Shown piece after piece: positions 38,130 to 48,156 of a stretch of DNA of 64,000 nucleotides. Source of the stretch: Streptantibioticus silvisoli (GTDB lineage Bacteria; Actinomycetota; Actinomycetes; Streptomycetales; Streptomycetaceae); contig NZ_JAAGKO020000029.1 in the NCBI RefSeq assembly GCF_027947535.2, positions 40,836-104,835 of the forward strand, written 5' to 3'. The translations under genes and the position numbers were made by a program. The notes below the pieces were generated by a model. It was not told the origin of the DNA, ran no database searches, and was given only the letters and a program-made list of their open reading frames with translations. Within the stretch, counting starts at the first letter, position 1; each line of letters opens with the position of its first letter.

Positions 38130-39680
38130 TCACGACCCGAGTTGACGATCCGGTACGCCAAGATGCCGGCGGAGGAAGTCGCATTGGTGCCGGAGCAGTC
38201 CTTCGGTGACGCCCGGGGTCTGCATCGCCCGGTGGCCGGTGCCGGGGAGCAGCAGGACCTCGTGCGGACGGTCGGCGGCCAGCAGCGCGGCGGACAGCCG
38301 CAGGGAGTTGGCCGGGTGGACGTTGTCGTCGGCGAGCCTGTGCATCAGCAGCAGCGGGCGGCGCAGTCGGGGGGCCTGCCGGATGAGGGACGCGGCGGCG
38401 TAGCGATCGGGGAAGTCGGCCGACCCCGAGCACGAGCGGGGTCGCGCGTCCGCAGCACCGGTGGTTGCGTCAGCGAGGCGATGGACAGCGCCGGCCGGCC
38501 GTCGCGCGCCACGGTGACCCGGGGCCCGGGGCGGTCCCGGCGCCGGGCGGCCAGCACGAGGGTGCCGCCGGCGGCGGCGCCGGTGTGCAGGCCGGGGCCT
38601 TCGGTCAGCCGGACCGGGCCGCCGTTCGGGTCGTAACGCCACAGATGGGTCTCGGTCGGTTCCCCGCAGGCGGTGAACAGCACCTGTTCGCCCTCGACGC
38701 CGAGCACCGCGCGCAACTGGAGGCCGGGAGGGGTGACCGGGCTGCCGTCCACGGTGAGGTGGCGGGTGGCGCCGAGGTCGGTGTGGCCGACGAGGGCGCC
38801 GCCGGCGGTGCGTACGGGCAGGCCGGGGACCGGGTGCACCCAGCAGGCGTCGCGCTGTTGGGCCAGCACCGTGGTGCGGCCGTCGGCCGGGTCGATGCCG
38901 AGCAGCAGCACGGTGCGCTGGTCGCGCGACTGGACCAGGGCGTACGGGCCGTGCTCGTCCCAGCCGGCGCCGATGACGTACTCGAAGCCGGCCCGGTCCC
39001 AGCGGGCCTCGGTACGGGTGCCGTCGAGTTCCGTCAGCCACAGGGTGACGTCGGAGTTGGCCCGGCCGGCGGCGGCGTAACGGTAGGCGCGCGGCGGGTC
39101 TTCGGGGCGGGCCGGGTCGGCGAGGTACCAGTGGGCGACCCGGGCGGAGTCGGTGCGGGCCGCCAGCAGGCGGGTGTCGTCCGGCGACCACCACAAGCCG
39201 CGCGGGCCGTCGCAGGTCGCGGAGGTGTGCGGGGCGGTTCCGAACGCGGTGTCGGGCCGGTCCGGCGTGGCGAGCGCCCGGTCGCCGGTGCCGTCCGTGG
39301 CGACGACCCGCAGGGTGTCGCCGTCGCGGTAGGCGACACGCCGTCCCGTGGTCGGGGCGCGGGTCGGCGACCGTACCCGCGGTGGGCAGCCGGCGCGCCG
39401 GACCGCCGGCGACGTCCACCGTCCACAGTTCGCCGCCGCGGGCGAAGGCGGCCAGTCGCACCGCACGGTCGGTGGCGTAGTCGCTGACGTCCTCGGCCAG
39501 CAGGCGTTCCGTTCCGGTGCCGGTGTCCAACGCCCACAGCAGGCCGACCGGATCGACGCCGGAGCGGGACCGCAGGAACAGCACGGTGCCGCCGTGGGGC
39601 GCGACGGTGAAGCGTTCCGGGGCACCGAGGGTGAAGCACCGGGTGCGTACGAGCTGTGCGGGCAGCGAGTCGCCGGTCAT
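38130..39680 (-). pseudogene. Frameshifted and internally deleted S9 prolyl oligopeptidase family gene
   Basis: The N-terminal beta-propeller begins in one frame (LVRTRCFTLGAPERFT...) and switches frame near 39350. It continues (GRRVAYRDGDTLRVV ... LWWSPDD ... ETHLWRYDPNGGPV) to about 38430, then switches back. The last part reads the end of the alpha/beta-hydrolase domain: PDRYAAASLI, LLLMHRLADDNVH with the catalytic Asp region and GTGHR with the His. The segment that should hold the nucleophile serine (GxSxGG), roughly 130-150 residues, is missing. The product cannot be an active peptidase. Confidence 0.85.
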
Positions 39681-39887
39681 ATCGGGCAGTATGCGCTCCC
39701 AACAGCCCGTCGGACTTTCGGATCGGCCGCCTCCTGCCGACGGCAGCGTCTACGCTTTTGACCCGCCGCCACCGCACGAACGTGTGCCGTCACGTGCCGA
39801 TGCCCGATGCCGGCCGCACCTGGCGGTCGCCCAGGGGCCATCCCTACCGCGGGTGGCCCACGATCAGCACACGCCCCCGGAACGGCG

Positions 39888-40256
39888 TCACCGGGCCGGG
39901 ATCGGCTGAGTGAGGTTCACCGGGTTGCCGTCGGGGTCCTTGATGTGGGCGACGCGCTGTCCCCACGGCATGTCGTTGGGGCCGCCGCTGACCGAGCCGC
40001 CCAGCGCCACCACCCGGCCGAGCGTCTCGTCGACGTCGTCGACACCGATGCTGAGCAGAATCCGCGACGCTGCCCCGGCCCCCGCGTCCTCCTTGGCCAC
40101 CAGCCCGAGGTCGGTGTCGCCGATGCGCAGACCGAGGTAGAAGGCCGGGCCTTCCGCCGGTACCCGGAAGATCTCCTCGGCGCCGAACAACTGCGTGTAG
40201 AAGCCGAGCAGAACGTCCTGGTCGGCAGTCACGATCACTGGCTGGATGGTGGACAT
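39888..40256 (-). CDS. VOC superfamily (glyoxalase/bleomycin-resistance-like) protein
   Basis: 122 aa from the ATG at 40256 with AGGAG upstream. Two beta-alpha-beta-beta-beta modules: FYTQLFGAEEIFRV ... YLGLRIGDTDLGLV and VDDVDETLGRVVALGGSV ... VAHIKDPDGNPVNLTQP. Fits either a metal-dependent small-molecule enzyme or a drug-binding protein. No partner gene. Confidence 0.9.
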   Translation of the reverse strand: MSTIQPVIVTADQDVLLGFYTQLFGAEEIFRVPAEGPAFYLGLRIGDTDLGLVAKEDAGAGAASRILLSIGVDDVDETLGRVVALGGSVSGGPNDMPWGQRVAHIKDPDGNPVNLTQPIPAR

Positions 40257-40450
40257 GGCACTCCTGTCGAGAACGATCGTGTCGCCGGGCAGCCCGCTTG
40301 AGGATGGTGAACTCATCGACGGAACCACCCCGCCGGCCATTCAACAACACGGATCGCCGCCCAAGGCCAGCACGAGCACCCCGGAACGAGGTCACGCCAC
40401 CCGCTGGCAAGCCGCTTCGACATGGCGCAGCCGCCTGGCCAACGCAGCAT

Positions 40451-41332
40451 TCAGCCCGTGAGTTGTTCGATGCGTCGGGCGCTTTGGCTGCCGGGTCGCG
40501 GGGTGAAGATGAGCATGTGCTGTCCGGGAGCCGTGACGATCTCGAACGTACTGCAGTAGAGGTGGAGGTCGCCGACCAGGGGATGGTGCAGGAGCTGCTC
40601 CGATGGCAACGGGCTCAGCCGCAGTTCGTGCGCCGACCACAGTTCCGCGAAGTCCGCGCTGCCGGCGCTGAGTTCCCTTACGATGCCCGCGATCCGTGGG
40701 TCGTCGGGGTACCGGGTCGACGAGGCCCGCAGCCTCGCCACCGCCATGCGGGCGCTGGACTGCCACTCCCCGAAGAACGTCCGGGCCGCGGGGTCGCGGA
40801 ACACCATCCGCAGGAGGTTGTCGGCCCTGGAGAACCCGTCGCAGAGGGCGGCGCCGGCCGGATTGAGGTCCACGACGTCGAGGCTGGGACCGATGACCAC
40901 GACCGGGGCCCGGAGCAGCGGGGAACCGAGCAGGTCCTGGAGGGGGAGACCGAGGCCGGGGGCGGGGACGGTCGACCATGCCGCCAGGCCCGCCAGACGG
41001 AACAGGTGGCCGCTCTCGCTGTCGTTCAGGCGCAGCGCCCGGGCGATGGCCTTGAGGACCTGGGCGGAGGGGTGGCGCTCCCGGCCCTGCTCCAGGCGGG
41101 TGTAGTAGTCGGTGCTGATCCCCACCAGATGGGCGACCTCCTCGCGGCGCAGCCCCCGGACCTGGCGCCGGCGCTGGTCCATCACGACGTTCACCGTGCG
41201 GGGGTCGGTCCGTGCCCGCCAGGCTTTGAGGAAGTCACCGAGCCCGGGCGGCCGGGCGCCGCGCGCGCCGCGTCCGCCGGACGGGGCGGCAGTCGCGTCG
41301 GGCCGGTGTTCAGCGAGGGGAACGGGAGCCAT
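40451..41332 (-). CDS. XRE-family HTH regulator with MmyB-like ligand domain
   Basis: 293 aa from the ATG at 41332 (GGAGG upstream). HTH at about 55-115: RGLRREEVAHLVGISTDYYTRLEQGRERHPSAQVLKAIARAL. The rest is the MmyB-like PAS-type ligand-binding domain (VVVIGPSLDVVDLNPAGAAL ... HPLVGDLHLYCSTFEI). Such regulators often sit divergent to a reductase gene, but here the divergent side carries no gene for almost 900 bp, so the partner may have been lost. Confidence 0.92.
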   Translation of the reverse strand: MAPVPLAEHRPDATAAPSGGRGARGARPPGLGDFLKAWRARTDPRTVNVVMDQRRRQVRGLRREEVAHLVGISTDYYTRLEQGRERHPSAQVLKAIARALRLNDSESGHLFRLAGLAAWSTVPAPGLGLPLQDLLGSPLLRAPVVVIGPSLDVVDLNPAGAALCDGFSRADNLLRMVFRDPAARTFFGEWQSSARMAVARLRASSTRYPDDPRIAGIVRELSAGSADFAELWSAHELRLSPLPSEQLLHHPLVGDLHLYCSTFEIVTAPGQHMLIFTPRPGSQSARRIEQLTG

Positions 41333-42206
41333 GGCAGCCTCCGGTGTGATCATCTCCGAAGCGCGTGCGCGGTTCGGCCTGGAGTGGTGTTCGGACAGGG
41401 CCGGCGGTGACGTCCGGCCGCTGTGGCAGGTCCGGGCGCTGACGCCGGGCCGTTGCGGCAGGTCCGGGTGCCGGTGTCGGGCCGACGACGCGGTGCGGGT
41501 GCGGGGCGTCGGCCGGACGTACGGTGACGCGACGGGCGACCGCGCCGCGGACGAGGTCGAGTGTCAAACGCCGGGTGACGTGGCGCGCCGGATCGCCCGG
41601 CACGTCACCGGGCGGTCCGTGGCGGTGTCCGGTGGGACACCCTCAGCCGGACGCCGCTGTGCGCTCCCGGCGTGAGCGCGGGCCGTACCGGACGTTGATG
41701 TCGCCGAGGCGGCCGGGACGGCTGGGGCGGCTGGGGCGGTCGGGGTCGGGACGGAGGGCGTCGGGGTCGTTCGGCCGGTCGGACACCGCCACCGCCGACA
41801 CGCCGGGCGGGTGTGGCCGCCAGCGGCAGAAGAGGCGCCGTGAGCAGCACCGATGGGTCTGCGGGAGAAGGCATGGCCATAGCCTTACAGCGGTCCTTTA
41901 TTCAGGCAAAGACAGAAGTGAGGCCTTCCATGCGTTTCGGGCATGGGTTCGGGTGCCGCCGGTTTCCCTGCCTGCCGCGTGTCCGCACGCGATACGGCAC
42001 ACGAGCACGGTCAACCGTTGCGGCAGGTCAACGGCGCGGGCCTGACGCAGGCGGACCGGCGTCGGCCCCGGTATCCACGCCGGCCCCGGTATCCGCCCGG
42101 TACCTCATCCGGCGCCGGCCGGTATTCCGCCGGGGCCGGTATCCGCGGTGGTCGGCCGCACCTCCCGGGGACACCCGGGGCAGCGGTCCCGGGCGATCCT
42201 CGCGGG
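41333..42206. other. Long gene-free stretch
   Basis: About 870 bp. It contains a 32-bp imperfect direct repeat (units starting near 41417 and 41449, GCCGYTGYGGCAGGTCCGGG) and several scattered GGTATCC boxes at 42060-42160. Reading frames in both directions are arginine/proline/glycine-rich and lack start signals. I see no gene; probably decayed DNA. Confidence 0.5.
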
Positions 42207-42725
42207 TCAGAGGGATGCCAGCCAGGCCGTCGTGTCGTCGGGGTGGCTGAAGCGGAGAGTGTCGAGAGGGACGAACCGGGGATCGTGGGCACGACGCTCG
42301 ATCTCGCGGCGGCGGGCACCGTGTTGCGACCAGGCCCACCAGGCGGGGTGTTCACGGCTCAGCCAGCCCGTCCAGGTTTCCCTGTTGCCGCCGAAGACGG
42401 CCTCGCGTGTGACGGTGCGCCGGACGGATCGGCGCAGAACGCGAGGCATGATGACGCGCTTGGAATAGTCCAGCCAGATCACGGTGTCGGCCCGGTCCCA
42501 CAGCAGGTCACGGACTTCCGGATAGCCGAGGGAGTCGATGATCCAGCGAGGCTCGGCGGTGAGCCGCGAAACATCCTCGGTCAGCTTGTCGTTGACTGCC
42601 CAGTTGGGACCGGTGAAGTACAGCGCGTCCATCTCGTGGTGGCGCAGGCCCAGGCGACCGCTCAATGTTCGGGCGAGGGTGGTCTTGCCCGCACCGGTCA
42701 TCCCCACCACCAGCACCCGCTCCAT
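42207..42725 (-). CDS. P-loop NTPase, adenylate-kinase/topology-modulation-like
   Basis: 172 aa. Walker A GMTGAGKTT at 8-16 right at the N-terminus, DALYFTGPNW, WIIDSLGYPEVRDLLWDRADTVIWLDYSK and RRSVRRTVTREAVFGGN, as in FlaR/topology-modulation-type kinases and shikimate/adenylate-kinase relatives. Probably a small-molecule or nucleotide kinase; substrate unknown. Confidence 0.88.
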   Translation of the reverse strand: MERVLVVGMTGAGKTTLARTLSGRLGLRHHEMDALYFTGPNWAVNDKLTEDVSRLTAEPRWIIDSLGYPEVRDLLWDRADTVIWLDYSKRVIMPRVLRRSVRRTVTREAVFGGNRETWTGWLSREHPAWWAWSQHGARRREIERRAHDPRFVPLDTLRFSHPDDTTAWLASL

Positions 42726-43196
42726 GGGTGAACCCTATCCCGGCGCCCTGTGGGGAACGTTCCCGCGCACCTCACCCGCCGCCGAATGCCTGCGGAGAGC
42801 ACTTCGGCATCGAGAACTCCGCTCGCCGCATCAGGGACGTCACCGTCGGAGGGTGGCCGGGGCGCGGGACGCGGTTCCGGTACCGGTGGACGGCGTGGCG
42901 TCGGCGAGGAACCGCGCACCGATCCCGGCCCGCCACCCGTGGCGGCTGCGGGAGTACGGCGGCGGCAACCCTCCGCGGGCCTTCCTGGAGGCCGGGACGT
43001 CGGGCATCGTCGACGGGCCTCCCGGCGAGGTGCGGGAAGCGCGGGATCACGCCCGGCGTATGCCGGACGGCGGCCGCGGTCGGGGTGCGCGACTGCCGGG
43101 GAGACGGGCGGTGAGTGCCTACCGGGAGCAGCGGTGCGCCATAGTGGTGGCTGCCGGGTGTTCGCGCGGCGCAGGCGATCAGAGAAGGTGCACGCT
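42726..43196. other. Intergenic stretch without a recognised gene
   Basis: About 470 bp between divergent genes. The frame of the downstream gene stays open through it, but the translation is arginine-rich shadow. It should hold the promoter of the signalling pair starting at 43197. Confidence 0.4.
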
Positions 43197-43751
43197 ATGG
43201 GCCACCCGGTGGACGTGGAGATCGACCTGGACCGTGACGTGTTCCTGCGCACCCTGGTGCGTGAGTTGGCGACGTCGCTGGAGTCGGTGATCGGCCTGGA
43301 GGAGGCCTCGGGCTACATCAGTGTGGTGGGCCAGGCGGTGGGCACCCAGATCGACGAGATGTACCTCAAGGCCCTGGGCGTGGAGCGGTTGTCGCCCGAG
43401 CAGGTCGCGGCCGCGCTGGTGGACCTCAAGCGCCGCATCAAGGGCGACTTCTACGTGATCGAGCAGGACGAGGAAAAGATCGTGCTGGGCAACCGGGCCT
43501 GCCCGTTCGCGGAGAAGGTGCTGGGGCGCGAGTCGATGTGCATGATGACCTCGAATGTCTTCGGGACCATCGCCGCACGCAACCTGGGGTACGCCAGCGT
43601 GGAACTTCAGCAGACCATCGCCAGGGGCGACGCCGGCTGCCGCGTCGTGGTCCACCTGGTCCCCGGTGCCGAGGTGGGGCTCGGGCGCGAGTACTTCGCC
43701 GACGTCGACGCCCTGCCCCCGCACCCGGGCTCCGGTTCGGTGCCTGCGTGA
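43197..43751 (+). CDS. Methanogen output domain 1-like protein
   Basis: 184 aa from the ATG at 43197. Resembles the methanogen-output-domain-1 family: [56 protein letters not shown]. It has a conserved CPF cysteine and a second cysteine in LCMM-like context that may bind a metal or cluster. Its stop overlaps the start of a PP2C phosphatase gene (GTGA), so the two are made together; a sensing or adaptor role is likely. Confidence 0.8.
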   Translation: MGHPVDVEIDLDRDVFLRTLVRELATSLESVIGLEEASGYISVVGQAVGTQIDEMYLKALGVERLSPEQVAAALVDLKRRIKGDFYVIEQDEEKIVLGNRACPFAEKVLGRESMCMMTSNVFGTIAARNLGYASVELQQTIARGDAGCRVVVHLVPGAEVGLGREYFADVDALPPHPGSGSVPA

Positions 43752-45346
43752 GCCTGGGTCTCTTCGAGGCCATCACCAAAGCCCTGCCCACCGCCGTCCT
43801 GCTGTGCGCGGCCGACGGCACGGTCCTGGCGGCCAACCCCGCCGCCACCCGTGCCGCCGCCCAACTCACGGCAGGCACCAGCTTGTTGGAGCACACCCAC
43901 GGCGACCCGCAGGCCCTGCGCGCGGCCCTGGCCGGCTGGCTGCGCTCCGGTACCCCGCTGCCCGGGGCGCTGGTGCTCAAGGACGGCCGGGGGACGGTTG
44001 CGCGGTTCCGCTGCCAGGGGGCACGGGCCTCGTGGTGGACCGGCCCGGGCCCGGCCGTCCAGCTCAACCTGCACCGGCTGGACCAGGGCGACCGGTTCGT
44101 GGCCCTGAACCAGCAGGTGGCCGCGCTGAACCGCGAGGTCGCCTACCGGCGCACCGCCGAAGCCCAACGCGAACGCCTCCTGGCCGCCGAACAGGCCGCC
44201 CGCCACCGGTTGCAGGACCTCTACCAGCTCACCGCCGCCCTGGCCGCAGCGGTGACCCTCGACCAGGTCGCCGACGCCGTGCAGACGGCCGCCCCCGCAA
44301 CGCTGGGCGCCGAGCGGGTGGACATGCGTCTGCACGCCCAGCGCCTCATCCCGGACCTGGGACCGCACGACAGGACACCCGCGCCCGGGACCCCCGCCTG
44401 GACCAACCTCGACACCGCGTCGGCGACCGAAGCGCCGCGCCGGCAAGTGCCCGCGCCGCCGGGGACGTTCCGCGTGCGACTGACCTTCCAGCAGACCGTG
44501 CTCGGCGTACTGGACGTCCGCCACCCCGCACACACCGCACCGGCGGAGCCCGACCACGTACGGGCGGTGGCGCAGCAGATCGCACAGGCGGTACGCCGTG
44601 CCGGGCTGTACGAGCACGAGCACCGCCTGGCCGAACGTCTGCAACTGAGCCTGTTGCCCCGGCTGCCACCCGTCACCTCCCTGGAGACGGCCACCTGCTA
44701 CGCCCCGGGCAGCGACCTGCTCCAGGTCGGCGGCGACTGGTACGACCTGTACGACCTGGACGAGAACCACGTGGCGCTGTCGATCGGCGACGTGGCCGGC
44801 CACGGACTGCCCGAGGCCGCCGTCATGGCCCGGACCACCGCGGCACTGCGCGCCATCGTCCAACGCTGCGGACACCACCCCGCCCAGGTCATGGACCGCC
44901 TCAACGCCTTCCTGCACCAGCACCACCACGGCGCCATGGCCACCGCCTGCTACCTGCTCCACCACCTGCCCACCCGTACCCTCACCTACGTCAAGGCCGG
45001 CCACCCCCCGCCGCTGCTCATCACCCCCGACGGCGGCAGCCGGTACCTGAACGGCCCCATCAGCCCACCCGTGGGCCCCATCGAAAAAGCGCGCTACCGC
45101 GAGGGCCGTACCACGTGGAGAGCCAGCGAGACGCTGCTGCTGTACACCGACGGGCTGATCGAACGCCGCGGTGAAAGCCTCGACACGGGCCTGGACCACC
45201 TCGCCCGCGCCCCCCGCGACGGCATGGGCCTGAGCCTGCGGGACCTGTGCCAGCACCTGCTGAACCACCGACCCCACACCCACTACCCCGACGACCGCGC
45301 CCTGCTCCTGGCCCGCCCCCGGCCCACCGGCAGCAGCTCGCCGTGA
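43748..45346 (+). CDS. PAS-GAF-PP2C serine phosphatase (RsbU-like)
   Basis: 532 aa from the GTG at 43748 that overlaps the upstream stop. PAS-like N-terminus ([21 protein letters not shown], about 1-100), a coiled segment (about 110-165), GAF (about 165-300), PP2C phosphatase (about 315-525) with [17 protein letters not shown] and [10 protein letters not shown]. Metal-binding aspartates are present; the final one is in YPDDRALL. Likely dephosphorylates a STAS protein encoded elsewhere, since none follows. Confidence 0.92.
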   Translation: MSLGLFEAITKALPTAVLLCAADGTVLAANPAATRAAAQLTAGTSLLEHTHGDPQALRAALAGWLRSGTPLPGALVLKDGRGTVARFRCQGARASWWTGPGPAVQLNLHRLDQGDRFVALNQQVAALNREVAYRRTAEAQRERLLAAEQAARHRLQDLYQLTAALAAAVTLDQVADAVQTAAPATLGAERVDMRLHAQRLIPDLGPHDRTPAPGTPAWTNLDTASATEAPRRQVPAPPGTFRVRLTFQQTVLGVLDVRHPAHTAPAEPDHVRAVAQQIAQAVRRAGLYEHEHRLAERLQLSLLPRLPPVTSLETATCYAPGSDLLQVGGDWYDLYDLDENHVALSIGDVAGHGLPEAAVMARTTAALRAIVQRCGHHPAQVMDRLNAFLHQHHHGAMATACYLLHHLPTRTLTYVKAGHPPPLLITPDGGSRYLNGPISPPVGPIEKARYREGRTTWRASETLLLYTDGLIERRGESLDTGLDHLARAPRDGMGLSLRDLCQHLLNHRPHTHYPDDRALLLARPRPTGSSSP

Positions 45347-46198
45347 ACCGTGCGGGTGGCCGGCGGACCACCTCCCCAGGCCCACCGGCAGAGCGGCGCC
45401 GCCCGCGTACGCCGGCAGCCAGCGCGTCGGTGGCCGCCGGGCAGTCCGCGACGGCGGTGTGTTCCTGGAGGTCGCGGGCGCTGCGCAGGTCGGCCCGTGC
45501 GCGGACCGGCATCGACATCGGAACACCCGCTCGGCTTCCCGACGCGGTCCGGCGACGGCTGAGGAAGGGGGCCGCTTCAGTGCCCGGGCGGGGCGGCGCC
45601 GGGCGCCGTACGGCCGCCGGCGCCCAGGGGACGCCGAACGGCGGTCGGCGGGATCACGGGAGGCGCCTGGCCTTCGGTCTCCGCGGCCGGCTCCTGCGCG
45701 GCGAGCCTGGCGGCCGGAGGCAGGCGTCCGTCCGGATCACCGCCCGCAGTCGGTAACTCGGTCGTCGGTCCGGTGCCCAGCGGGCGGCGGGAGTGCGGCA
45801 CCGCACCAGGTTCCCACACCGCCCGGTGTGGGTCCGACGCGCCGTCAGCGGTTGACGCGTACGGCGATCAGGTGCCCGATCGTGCCCGGCGCCGCTGTGC
45901 CGCCGAGGCCGCTGATGCCGCGGAGCCCCCCGATGTCCCCCGAGGCCGCAGAGGTCGGGGGCAAGGGTGCGGGCATGGAACACCGGTCGCAGACACCGGT
46001 GTTGGGCGGACGGCGACCGGCGGGAGGGAGCCGGACGGGCCAAGTCCGCGTGCGCGCCCGGAGCGTGGACCCGCCGGCGAGACGGTGTGCGACGGCGGGA
46101 AGAGGCCCGCGGGAAGTTCCCCGGGATCAGGGGACGAGTAACCCGCCGGACGCCTGCGTGCGTTGTGCGCGCAGGCGTCCTGTTCGCCGTGCGGTGGG
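45347..46198. other. Long gene-free stretch
   Basis: About 850 bp between the phosphatase and the convergent secreted-protein gene. Frames on both strands are arginine/proline-rich and unconvincing. The only structure I support is the terminator hairpin at 46148-46180. Confidence 0.5.
46148..46180 (-). terminator. Terminator hairpin of the secreted-protein gene
   Basis: GGACGCCTGC-n13-GCAGGCGTCC, perfect 10-bp arms, starting 18 bp after the stop codon of the minus-strand gene. No T-tract. Confidence 0.75.
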
Positions 46199-46594
46199 TC
46201 AGTTCTGCGGGCCGCAGTACACGAGGCCGCTGGTGGGCGAGGTGACGCAGACCTGGAGGATGTGTCCGGGGCCGTCGTAGTACCACTCGCTGCGGTCATG
46301 GCCCGTGGTGGTGATCGGGTTCCGGGACTCCAGGAGCGTCCCGCCGTCCGTGATCGACACCTTGCAGTTCAGGGAGTTCGCGGTGGTCTCCCACTTCATG
46401 TAGTCGTGCTTCGGGGACCCCTGGAGTTCGATCTCCTCACTGATGTGGCACCCCGGAGCGGTGATGGGGAAGGTGCCCTCCACCTTCGGCGTCACCACCT
46501 TCGGGGTCGCGGCGCCGGCCGCGCTCGCTCCGCCCAGCAGGGCCCCGGCGGCGAGCAGTGCCGCGGTGGCGATCGTGATCGCGTTTCTCTTCAT
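46199..46594 (-). CDS. Small secreted protein
   Basis: 131 aa, ATG with GGGAGGA upstream. Clear signal peptide (MKRN start, Ala-rich core, GAA-AT cleavage near 29). The mature part has four cysteines, likely two disulfides, and strands such as HDYMKWETTANSLNCKVSITDGG and ILQVCVTSPTSGLVYCGPQ. Lower GC promoter area upstream. No known domain; could be a small extracellular inhibitor or binding protein. Confidence 0.85.
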   Translation of the reverse strand: MKRNAITIATAALLAAGALLGGASAAGAATPKVVTPKVEGTFPITAPGCHISEEIELQGSPKHDYMKWETTANSLNCKVSITDGGTLLESRNPITTTGHDRSEWYYDGPGHILQVCVTSPTSGLVYCGPQN

Positions 46595-47373
46595 GGTGGT
46601 TCCTCCCGTGCTGTGTTCGCTCGGATGGCCCGGCGAACTTCAACAACAGTGGCTTTTGGCAATACATAAACGATTAACGCCCTATTGAGACACTATGGCT
46701 TGGTCTGTGGGATGGTGAATCGGGTGCGGGCGTGCAGGGACCTCAAGGTGCGACGCCGGTGGTTCGGAAGGAGCGTCGGTGGCAGATGGGCAAACGTCTC
46801 GCTGGGACGGGCAAGTTGAAACGGGCCAGGAGCCGGCCACTCCAGCGGGCTGTGCCGCTCTGTCCGCCGGCCCGTCCCCGCGGGCCCGTCCCGCTCTGTC
46901 GCCGCCCCCGCCCCCGCAGCCGCGCCGCTCCGGCGCCGCCCGCCCCCGCATCCCCGCGCCGCTCAGCCGCCGTTCCGCCCGTCCGCCCGCCTGTCCCGTC
47001 CGCCTCGCGCAGCCCGCCTCGCCGCCTTCGCCTCGTTCGCCGCGAGCGGGACCCCAACGCCCGCCGCACGCCACCGCGCCCGTGGGAACGCGGCCGGTAC
47101 TCCCAGACCAACACAGAACCGGGCTGTCCGAAATATCGGCGTTACGGTGCGGACCTGCTCAGGGCATTGGTCGGGCTATGCGCGTAGAGAACGGGAGTCG
47201 AATCTCGTTCACCTCGGGTTCGTTGACACGACTGTGACCATGGTGTTTGATCGTTTCGGTCCGTCGATGGAATGTGGGCCGATTGTTCGACTCTGTTCCA
47301 CAGGTGATTTCGATGTCAGACCGATTCGGGTCGGCGTCGTTTTCGCGGCGGTGTTCCATAGGACGGCCGCCCG

Positions 47374-47650
47374 ATGAAAGGAATGGACATGCGGAGATTC
47401 GTCCCCGGTGCCGGACGGCTCGGAATCCGGCCGCCGCGGTAGTCGGCGTTCCCGCCGGGGTCCTGGCCTGTGCGGCGAACCGTCCGGTCGCACTCCGTCG
47501 GCGTGCCATCCCCGCGACGATGGGCGATCCGACCCCTCCGCACGCTCTCGTGCCACGCCCGCCGCTGCCCGTTTCCGATCGCCGGTCGGCCGGTTCGGGC
47601 CGTCGTGCCGCCCGTTTCGCAGCCGGAATTCGCAAAGAACCCAGACCTTG
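47374..47650 (+). pseudogene. Possible frameshifted small exported protein
   Basis: ATG frames at 47374/47389 start MRRFVPGAGRLGIRP and stop after ~20 codons, but a frame shift near 47430 would continue into a hydrophobic AAAVVGVPAGVLACA stretch, together like a signal peptide. Alternatively the short peptide is real or the match is chance. AAAGGA precedes the ATG at 47389. Confidence 0.25.
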
Positions 47651-47797
47651 GTGAACATTATTCACATGCGCCAACTGACCACTCCCCGCCGCTTCTTATT
47701 CTTCCGCGTCCCTGCGGAACGGCCGACGTCGGGAAGCCGGGCGGAGCGTCCGGTAACGGAACGCCCGCTGTTCTCGCACGGTACCCGTCGTGATCGG

Positions 47798-47876
47798 TCG
47801 AACCGGCTCTTACCGGTCTGCTCGAACCGCTTGTCACCGGTCCGTTCGAACCGGTCGTCGCCGGTCCGGTCGAATT
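47798..47876. repeat. 24-bp tandem repeat, three copies
   Basis: TCGAACCG-led units start at 47798, 47822 and 47846 with a partial fourth at 47870; each contains CCGGTC. Frame-neutral length (octapeptide SNRxxPVx if translated), but no start site supports translation. Confidence 0.75.
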
Positions 47877-48156
47877 GGATATTCCGCGACGCGCCCGAGA
47901 CCGTTTCGGGGATTTCGGTGCCCGATTCAGCGCCGGTTGCGAACCGCCCCGGCAACCGGCCGGCCGAGCCCCGCGCCGCCCGCCCGTCCGCTTCCGCCCG
48001 GCTGTCCGCCAGTATCCCGTCCGCCTCGGCCCAGCCGTCCGCCGGCGCCTCGACCGCCTCCGCCCGGCCATGCGCCGACGCCCGGCCGACCCCCGGCACC
48101 CCGGCCGCGACCCGCCCCGACCCCGACCCCGACCATCACCGGGATCGTGCCGCGTG

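Larger units (their letters stand above)
46595..48156. other. Long intergenic region upstream of the biosynthetic set
   Basis: About 1.56 kb. The part near 46620-46690 is AT-richer and probably holds the promoter of the minus-strand secreted gene. 47150-47400 is again lower in GC and may hold a promoter reading right. 47374-47650 has a possible broken exported-peptide gene and 47798-47876 a 24-bp repeat. No intact gene is supported on either strand. Confidence 0.5.

Noticed and set aside
45459..46280. 273-codon plus-strand frame
   Set aside because: Arginine/proline-rich, no start signal, and it overlaps the antisense of a well-supported secreted-protein gene.
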